42,899 nucleotides of DNA from a virus, in IMG/VR virus record IMGVR_UViG_3300026382_000003, positions 1 to 42,899 of that record; one strand, 5' to 3'. The notes beneath the pieces were generated by a model. That model was not told the origin of the DNA. It did not search any database and saw nothing but the letters and a program-made list of their open reading frames with translations. Shown piece after piece: positions 24,280 through 32,100 of this stretch. The position numbers and the translations under genes are program-made. Every line of letters begins with the position of its first letter. Position 1 is the first letter of the stretch.

Positions 24280-25389
24280 ATGGTAGACACAAACACTTTA
24301 GCTACTCCTGCTCCAAATACGGAGCTGGACGCTAACGAAACTATTAGTTCTAGTGAAAATCATTTAGAAGAACCAACAGAACAAAATATTGAAAACGAAA
24401 ATCCTCAAACAGAGGATAGTAATACTGAAACAGAACAAACTAATAACTTTCATCAAACAGAAGAAAGAGATGAATATGATGATGTTTGGGATAAAGATTT
24501 AAACGAAATAGACTTAGCTAATTTTTCTGAAGAACCAACAAAACAAATAGAAATTGAAACACAATCTTCTTTTGAAGAAGACGATAATAAAGAAGATGAA
24601 CTATCTACAGTTGGTTCTAAAGAACCAGAAGAAAAAGACAATAAAGAACAACAAGGAATCATTATAACGAAGCCTCTAAAGTATAGAGGTAAAGAAATAT
24701 GGGTAAGAAGTGAAGATGAAGCTATTGAACTTATGCAAAAAGGCTTAGATTATTCATTTAAAATGAATAAAATTAAGCCTCTAAGAACTATAGCTTCAAT
24801 CATTGAAGAATCTGGTATTACGCCTGAAGATGTTAAAGCATTAGCTGACGCTAAAAATGGTAAAACAGAAGCTATCAAATATCTTGCTAAAAAGTTTGGT
24901 ATTGAACTAAATACTGATGACGATTTATTTTTTGACGATGAACAAATAGATAATGATTATAGACCCGTAGTTCAAGAAGAAGACCCAATTAAAGAGTTCT
25001 ATTCGGATTTAGCTCATAGAGACCCTGAATTAGCTGGAAAAGTATCAAAAATATGGAACATGATAGATGATACATTTAAGGTTGAACTATACAAACCTGA
25101 TGTTTTCCCTGCATTCGTTGGTTCTGTCCAAACAGGAGAATTTGAACAGGTTTTGCCAGAAGCTATTAAAATTAAAGCTCTAAATCCAGCATTAAGTTGG
25201 CTACAAGCGTATCAATATGCGGCACAAAATATTGGTTCAATTGAGAACCAACCAAAAGAACCAAGCTCTGTGGTTAAGCCTAAAAGACCACAGAAACAAA
25301 GAAAAAGAACAAAAACAATTGAAGAAACTTACGATGAGATTTGGAATAACAAATCTCTTGAAGAATTAGAAAAAGAAATATTCGGATAA
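24280..25389 (+). CDS. Scaffolding-like protein, 369 aa
   Basis: Highly acidic and low-complexity for the first 125 residues, then a globular helical region (KYRGKEIWVRSEDEAIELMQKGLDYSFKMNK) and a basic tail (VVKPKRPQKQRKRTK). The position directly before the major capsid gene and this charge pattern are typical of scaffolds that organise capsid assembly. Four EPT tripeptides from the dispersed word sit in its disordered regions. Confidence 0.82.
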   Translation: MVDTNTLATPAPNTELDANETISSSENHLEEPTEQNIENENPQTEDSNTETEQTNNFHQTEERDEYDDVWDKDLNEIDLANFSEEPTKQIEIETQSSFEEDDNKEDELSTVGSKEPEEKDNKEQQGIIITKPLKYRGKEIWVRSEDEAIELMQKGLDYSFKMNKIKPLRTIASIIEESGITPEDVKALADAKNGKTEAIKYLAKKFGIELNTDDDLFFDDEQIDNDYRPVVQEEDPIKEFYSDLAHRDPELAGKVSKIWNMIDDTFKVELYKPDVFPAFVGSVQTGEFEQVLPEAIKIKALNPALSWLQAYQYAAQNIGSIENQPKEPSSVVKPKRPQKQRKRTKTIEETYDEIWNNKSLEELEKEIFG

Positions 25390-25401
25390 AGGAGGTAAAT
25401 T

Positions 25402-26487
25402 ATGGCAACACTTACTTATGGTAAACAAGGTTCAGGATTAGGTGCGGCTCAACAAGCATATGTTGACAAATTAATGACTACTGAGGTAGCTCAAAAAACA
25501 ATCTTTGATAAATTCGCAACAATCCAAAAAGCTCTACCACAGAACAATGGAACCAAAATCACATTTAGAAAATGGGTTCCAATGAAAGACTTAATGATTG
25601 CCAACTCAATTTATGAAAATTACACTGGAAATGATGTAGCTAATGGTGAAGGAATAGCTACATTAGTAAACAAAGATGCTTATAAAGATTTTATCTTACC
25701 AGAAGGTAGCTCAGGAACAGAAAAAGGCGATATGAAAGTTGTAGAACAATCTACTGACATATTCCCTATTGGTGCATTCATGACTGTAACCGAAGAAATA
25801 AAAACATTCCACGACATGTATACAATTGCGGAAAATGTTAGACAATATAGCGATGTAGCGTCTCTCATTATAGACGGATTTTACAGAGATATTATGATTA
25901 ACTCTGCTGGACATCTTGAAGATATTACAGGAAATTCAGAACCAGAAGACAACGCAACAAGTGGTTCTATGTCTAAAGCAATCAGAAAAATATCTTTGCA
26001 ATTAAGATTATCTGGTGCTAAATATGTAAACTCTATCTTGTCTTCAAGTCCTGATTATGGAACAGTTCCTGTATGGGCAAGATACATTGGTATAGTTAAC
26101 ACACTTGCAGGAGATGCTTTAAGAGATAATCCTGATTTTATTCCACTTGAAAAATATGCAACTGGAACAGTGAAACCATTAGATGGCGAAATTGGTATGA
26201 TTAAAGATGTAAGAATCATTGAAAACGAAAATATGCTCATAGAACAAGAAACTGACGCAAGTGGTAGCACTAAGAACATTGGATATCTTTTAATCCTTGG
26301 TAAAGAACATACGGCTAATATACCTTTAAGAGGCAAAAAAAGAATTGAAGTAATCGTTAAAGGATTAGGACAAAATGGTGATGACCCATTGAATAGGGTA
26401 GCTACTATTGGTTGGAAATCTTGGTTAGGAGCTTTAACGATTTACCCAGAAAGACTTGGTTTAGTTAAATTCCATTTTGACATTTAA
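25402..26487 (+). CDS. Major capsid protein, N4-gp56 family, 361 aa
   Basis: The MATLTYGKQGSGLGAAQQAY N-terminus, the TKITFRKWVPM strand and the C-terminal GWKSWLGALTIYPERLGLV motif are the hallmarks of the N4-gp56-type major capsid protein. AAGGAGG before ATG is the best RBS of the block, as expected for the most abundant protein. It is the largest gene of this region without one exact copy of the dispersed word. It ends in the hairpin at 26486. Confidence 0.92.
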   Translation: MATLTYGKQGSGLGAAQQAYVDKLMTTEVAQKTIFDKFATIQKALPQNNGTKITFRKWVPMKDLMIANSIYENYTGNDVANGEGIATLVNKDAYKDFILPEGSSGTEKGDMKVVEQSTDIFPIGAFMTVTEEIKTFHDMYTIAENVRQYSDVASLIIDGFYRDIMINSAGHLEDITGNSEPEDNATSGSMSKAIRKISLQLRLSGAKYVNSILSSSPDYGTVPVWARYIGIVNTLAGDALRDNPDFIPLEKYATGTVKPLDGEIGMIKDVRIIENENMLIEQETDASGSTKNIGYLLILGKEHTANIPLRGKKRIEVIVKGLGQNGDDPLNRVATIGWKSWLGALTIYPERLGLVKFHFDI

Positions 26488-26528
26488 CTAAACAGTGAGA
26501 ACCGTTTGTTGGTTCTCACGATTTAGTT
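26486..26528 (+). repeat. Two-tier RNA hairpin at the capsid gene stop (first of a pair)
   Basis: AACTAAA pairs with TTTAGTT, then an internal CA/GA loop, then GTGAGAACC pairs with GGTTCTCAC, with a 7-base loop. It starts at the capsid stop codon and its upper stem contains the inverted dispersed word. There is no U-run behind it, so it looks like a 3' stability or attenuation element for capsid mRNA. Confidence 0.8.
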
Positions 26529-26554
26529 AAATACAATAAAAAAAAGGAGAAAAC

Positions 26555-26872
26555 ATGGCAAAAGCTAAAAGCGATAAAGTAAGAATCATAGTGAAACCAG
26601 CTACAGATAACGCCGATAGAGAAGGTTTCGTTAAAGTTAATGGAAAAATTATTCCATTTGATGTCCCTGTGGTTGTAGAACCAAGAGATGTAGCCGCTAT
26701 TGAAAGAATAAAAGAGCCAAGAAGAGTAAATAGCAAAACAGACCCAAGAGCTATAATGGAGCAATTAAGAATAACCCAAGAAAAAGCTAACAGGATTGCA
26801 AGATTGCAAGAAAAAGAGAACTTAAATACATCTGTTAGATTTGTAAACAAATACTTCGTTAAAATTGTCTAA
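26555..26872 (+). CDS. Capsid-associated small protein, 105 aa
   Basis: N-terminal beta part (VRIIVKPATDNADREGFVKVNGKIIPFDVPVVV), a joint EPRDVAAIERIKEPRR and a C-terminal basic helix. Small proteins of this type follow the capsid gene in related podoviruses; role unknown, possibly a decoration or head-completion factor. It is bracketed by two matching hairpins. Confidence 0.65.
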   Translation: MAKAKSDKVRIIVKPATDNADREGFVKVNGKIIPFDVPVVVEPRDVAAIERIKEPRRVNSKTDPRAIMEQLRITQEKANRIARLQEKENLNTSVRFVNKYFVKIV

Positions 26873-26911
26873 ACAATAGAACCACTACTCCTGTTGGTTC
26901 TATGATTTAGA
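26868..26911 (+). repeat. Two-tier RNA hairpin (second of a pair)
   Basis: TCTAAA/TTTAGA outer stem, CA/GA internal loop, ATAGAACCA/TGGTTCTAT upper stem, 10-base loop. It has the same CTAAA-CA ... GA-TTTAG outer architecture as the hairpin after the capsid gene and again begins at a stop codon. The repetition implies a selected RNA structure. Confidence 0.78.
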
Positions 26912-26942
26912 TAATTTATCTTCCATATAAAAGGAAACGAAA

Positions 26943-27350
26943 ATGAGCAATACACTACTTGATATAAGCCTTGATAATAATCCTTTTTTAAATAGTAATT
27001 TCAAACCAAGACAACAACAAGAATCAGTTTTACCAACTTCACAAGCTCCTTCAATTTTTAATGAAAATTTTTATCTTAAACAAAAAAGTCCTGTGTATTC
27101 ACTATTAAGTAAAATACATGAAAACCAAGTGATACAAGAAAACAGTTTTACAAATAAATATCTAAAGCCATTAAACATGGGAATAACAACATTTGGAACG
27201 CTTGGTTCTTTATGGTTAGGGTTTAAGCAATATAGCTTAATGAAAGACCAATTAGCAATGGCTAAAGAACAATGGAACAGAACCAAACAAGAGCTTGACA
27301 GAATACAAGCTGTCAGAAAAAAACTAACTGATTCCTACATGAATTCTTAA
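26943..27350 (+). CDS. Small internal/ejection protein with a membrane segment, 135 aa
   Basis: Disordered N-terminal half with Asn, Gln and Pro, one hydrophobic segment near 80-95 (MGITTFGTLGSLWLGF), then a coiled-coil helix (DQLAMAKEQWNRTKQELDRI). This layout fits the small ejection proteins of podoviruses that help build the channel through the host envelope. Confidence 0.65.
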   Translation: MSNTLLDISLDNNPFLNSNFKPRQQQESVLPTSQAPSIFNENFYLKQKSPVYSLLSKIHENQVIQENSFTNKYLKPLNMGITTFGTLGSLWLGFKQYSLMKDQLAMAKEQWNRTKQELDRIQAVRKKLTDSYMNS

Positions 27351-27361
27351 AAGGAAATAAT

Positions 27362-29110
27362 ATGCAAAATCCATATATGGAAACCTTAGTTCAAGGTAGC
27401 TCTGTAGCAAACAGAGGAATGGCTAATACATCTAATATGTTAAATTCTGTAGCAAATATTTTTAACTCATCAGCTTCATTGGCTCTTAAGTTGAATGCTT
27501 TATTGGAGCAAGAAGAAGCAAAAAAACAACAAGAATTGTTACAAGTAGCACAATTCATGCATACTGTTCAACAAGATGAATTTTTGAACAAAATGAAAGA
27601 AAAACAATATGAACTAAACAAACAAAAAACAGAAGCAACTATTGATTATCAGAATGCTCTTACTGACTCAATAAAAGAAAAACAAAATATTTTATCGTCT
27701 CTTCAAGAAAAAGGTATTAAAGTAGGTATTGATGGTCGTCTCTATGATAAGAATGGTTCTATATATGAACCAACAGCGATAGAAGCAAGTATTATAAACT
27801 ATAAACCTCCTAAACAAACACAACCAAAACCATCAGACATAGATGCATTGAACGCTATCAATTGGATGAAAGAACATAATGCCGTTATAGACTACAAGAC
27901 AGGAAAGGTTTTTAATAAAAACACTGGACAAGAATTGTCTCAAGTTCCATTAAGCGTTTATAGATATTACAAACTTGGAACATATAAAACATCAAACAAA
28001 TCAAACAATGCACTTAATATAGAACCAACGGTGCTTTCAAACATTTCTAAATCAATCAGTAACATATACATGGATAACTCAAATCCTTTAGAAAAAATAA
28101 CAAAAATGAATAAAGTATCTACGGTAAATAATGTTAACTTGTCTACATTGGCTTTATATGCTAAAAAGAATAATCCTGAGCTATATGGATATATTGTAGA
28201 AACATTGAAAAGTGCATACAGAGAATCATTGTTAAATGGTAACACAAAAATCGCACAAGAGCTTGGTTCTCAATTAAGAGCTATTAATCCTAAAGCCTTA
28301 GAAGAGGCTGACAATAGTGTAAAAGTTGATTTTTCTGTTAAAACAAAAATTGTTCCCCTAATAGCAACAAATGCTGAATATTCTGATAATGAGATAGCGT
28401 TTGGAGGAAGTAATCAATTTACAAGAGTCTTTAACAAAAAAGAATTAGTCTCTGTTCTTAGAGAGAATCCAAATTTAGCATTAATGGTTGGATTAACTAA
28501 CGATATCAACAAAGAAGCAAGATTGTTTAATCTTTCAAGATGGTTTAAGAAAACTAAAAAAGCAACTATATCTAATATGATAAATAAAAACTTTGGGCTT
28601 GATGATATAGATTATGACTTCTTGGTAAAAGAAGGAGTTATATCAAAAGAATCGTTAAAAGAAATGAAAAAACTTGCAAAACAATATAATGATGTCTTCT
28701 TTAGCTCATTGTCTGGTTCTTCTTACGAAGAGCCAACTATTAACAATAAAACGGCTTTATTCATAACACAGTATTCGCCTGACACAAAAACAACGGTTCC
28801 TAAGTTAAATGAAATACAAACTCTCTCAAATAAAGAGTTAAAAGGAAATATAAACAAATATAATGAAATAAAACAAAAAATAGTTCAACTATTTAAACGA
28901 GACAACTTAGATACAGCATATAAAAAGGTTCAAACTTACTTAAGACAAAGATATGCTTATTATTTAACATATGGAAATTTAGACCCTGTAACGGCTTATA
29001 AAAACGCAAAAGAGGAAACATTTAAACATTTTGATAGAAAAACGCTTGGTAAAGCATTGCTATTCACTTATTTCTTGATAAAAAAAGAACATAACAATAT
29101 AAACAGATAA
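27362..29110 (+). CDS. Internal virion/ejection protein, 582 aa
   Basis: Begins with a glycine- and asparagine-rich helical region, then a coiled coil (residues about 45-115, Gln/Glu/Lys rich) and a long mainly helical body without a known enzyme motif. Position before the giant virion protein and after the small membrane one is that of ejection proteins of podoviruses. Confidence 0.68.
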   Translation: MQNPYMETLVQGSSVANRGMANTSNMLNSVANIFNSSASLALKLNALLEQEEAKKQQELLQVAQFMHTVQQDEFLNKMKEKQYELNKQKTEATIDYQNALTDSIKEKQNILSSLQEKGIKVGIDGRLYDKNGSIYEPTAIEASIINYKPPKQTQPKPSDIDALNAINWMKEHNAVIDYKTGKVFNKNTGQELSQVPLSVYRYYKLGTYKTSNKSNNALNIEPTVLSNISKSISNIYMDNSNPLEKITKMNKVSTVNNVNLSTLALYAKKNNPELYGYIVETLKSAYRESLLNGNTKIAQELGSQLRAINPKALEEADNSVKVDFSVKTKIVPLIATNAEYSDNEIAFGGSNQFTRVFNKKELVSVLRENPNLALMVGLTNDINKEARLFNLSRWFKKTKKATISNMINKNFGLDDIDYDFLVKEGVISKESLKEMKKLAKQYNDVFFSSLSGSSYEEPTINNKTALFITQYSPDTKTTVPKLNEIQTLSNKELKGNINKYNEIKQKIVQLFKRDNLDTAYKKVQTYLRQRYAYYLTYGNLDPVTAYKNAKEETFKHFDRKTLGKALLFTYFLIKKEHNNINR

Positions 29111-29122
29111 AAAAGGACACAA

Positions 29123-32100
29123 ATGGCTAACAAAAACGCCCTTCAAAACGCCTTCTTTAATGCCATATCTGAACTTGCAAAAGAAAAAGAACAACAAGTT
29201 AATGAAACATACTTTGAGAACGCAAAACCAGAACTATCAACTATTCAAAAAACATTTGTTCCCATTGCACAATTTGCGTCAGGAATTAATACACTTGGCT
29301 CATCTTTAACAAAAACAATAACGCCAGAACAAGTAGAAGCCAATCAAATTATACAATCACAAGAAACATCAGGAATTCCTGAATTCTTAGGAAATTTTGC
29401 TCTTGGTGGAGCAACTTTTAAAGCATCATCGCTTGGCATTAGTTATTTACTAAAAAACAAAATATCATCTACTCTTTTAAAAGGGTTATCTACTGTAGCC
29501 GTAGATTCTACATTAAATGCCGTTCCTATTTCTTTAACGCCTACAAACGATGGAAAAGATGTAAAAATTGACAAAGATGCTTTCTTAGCAAATGAGTTAA
29601 CAATGACTGGTTTAGCATTGCCTTTTGTAGCTAAAGATGTCGTTAAAGTAAAACCAAACATTCCTAAACAAACCATTTCAACCCTTGGTTCTAAACTAAA
29701 TTCACTTAACAAAGAAGATATTTCAAATAAAGCTAAGACTATTTTTGAAGATTTAAAAGAAAAAGTAAAACAAAGAAGAGAATCCGTTTTTCAAGAACCA
29801 ACGAAAGACATGATAGATTTTAATGCTAACGAAAAAGCTATTTATAATAAGTTCAATTTACCTAATGAAGTTGGTTCTAAAGAAGAATTATTTAAAGATT
29901 TAAAAGAAAATCCTAAAAAGTTTCTAGAGAAGGCAAAATATATTTTGATGCATAACAATGAAACATATTTTGACGATATAAAAATAGATAAGAACCAACC
30001 TACAAGTGGAGAAATTATAAAAGATGGCAACAAAATAATTCTTTCAATAAATCCTAACAAAATCAAAAATCCTGATGATTTAATTGACATATTAGACCAT
30101 GAGGGGACTCATAATAAAACATTTGAAAATTCAAACATAGAACCAACAGCCGCACTTTTACACGAGTTTATTGCTTATTCATCAAACATTATAAAAGATG
30201 TAGAAGATGGAAACATAGATAAAGCAAAAGAAAAATTAAAACTTTTTAAACAATATTCTGATAATGCCGAACAATATGGATACACGAAGCAAGATGGAAA
30301 AGGACTATACGATTTATTAAAAACTTATATTAAAGAGCCAACAGAAAAAAACAAAAACAAAATATTAGGATTAATAACCGATATAAACAGAAATTCTAAA
30401 CCTCAAAAAGACATGATTGATTTCGTTAATGAAAATCCAAAATATATTAAAACAGAACTTACTGAATATGACAAAAAAATAAGAGCAAAAGAGTTTAAAC
30501 AAGCATTAAAATCAGGAGATACTAAGTATATAAAAGAAACATTAGAGGATATTCTTGATACAAATGTCCCTAATTTTGAACTTGGTTCTAAAACGGAATA
30601 TAAAAATGGAAAATTAACGATAGCTAAAAATTCAAATTTAAAAACTATAGTTAAAAAAATGGATGACATTATTTCAACCATTAAAACAAACGAACAATAT
30701 GAAGGGAAAAATGTTCTTTCTTTTGTAAACAGAATTCTTAACAAAAAAGAACCAACTAAAAGTGACAAGAAAACTATAGAGAAATTAAAAAACGATATTA
30801 TCGATATGCAAAATGGTAAATTACAAATAAATGAAGAAAAAGCTAAGAACAATAAATTCTATAACAAATACAAAAAACTATCTAATGAGGATATCATTGA
30901 TGCTTATGAAACAATAAAAGCCTTTACTGAAGGAAAACCTGATATAAATAAAGATAAATTAGTAAAAGCTCTTCATTTTTATGAACTTCATAAAAAAATG
31001 AGAGCATTTGAAAAAGACAGTAAAACAACTTTAGAAGGCAAAACTTCATTAGAACCAGCCGATAGGTTTGAGAACGATATATTAGAACAAGTGCTAAACA
31101 AAGATTTTCCTTATATGGATGAAAAAGATAAAACCACATTAGTATCTCTTGGGAGAGAAGAAGGGAATGTAGTAAATCCTAAAATAAATAAGAACAAAAT
31201 TTATAATGATTTTGTTAAAAAGTTAAATGCTTTTATTTTTAACGATAAAGATGAGCTTGGCTTTACTTTAAAAGACAAAATAAGACATAGAATAACTGAG
31301 TTCTATAAAGAAGAATTAAAAAGAAAAAACAAAAAACTAACAAATAATCAAATTGAAGATATTCTTAAAAAAGAAAAAGAAAAAATAGATGAAATAGTAA
31401 AATTAGGAATACAAAAGCATCTAAACAAAATAAAAGATGAGTTTAAAGAAAAACCTACTGAATTTGCTTATTTTAAAGTAGAACCGACGGGCGAAGTAGT
31501 AATAGACAGATTAAATGTTTCAAGATTAGAGAAAGATATTGACACATTAAAGCCACAACAAGCATTAAAAGATGAGATATTGTTATCTAAACTTGGAAGA
31601 AAAGAGTCTAAGATTGCCAATACGCTTGAAAATAGAGTCTTTTACAACAGAAGAAAATATAAAGAAAGAGTAGAAAAGTTTATAAAAAACAGACTTACAT
31701 CTCTTTATAAAGAAATGGTTAAATTATTTAAAGATGAAAAACTGAAAAAACAAAAAGAAGAGCTTAAAAAAAGGACTAGTATTGGTTCTTTAGAGACTCT
31801 TAAAGAGTCATATAAAAAATTAGCAAACGATTTAAGAAAAGGTAATATTTCTCTATTAGAGATAATGGAACCAACCGAGAAAACTATCAACTTAGACAAA
31901 CTTTATAGTATTTTTGCAAAATACAATAATCACAAAGTGAAAAAAGAACCTATTGTCGACAAAAAAGTGATAACGATTTCAAGAGGGTTAAATAAAAAAA
32001 CTTCAGAAAAAGCAAAATCTATAAGAGAGAAATTACAAAAAGAAAAAGAAGAATTAATTAAAAAGCAAAAACAAAAAGAAAGAGAAAGAAAAAAAGAAGA

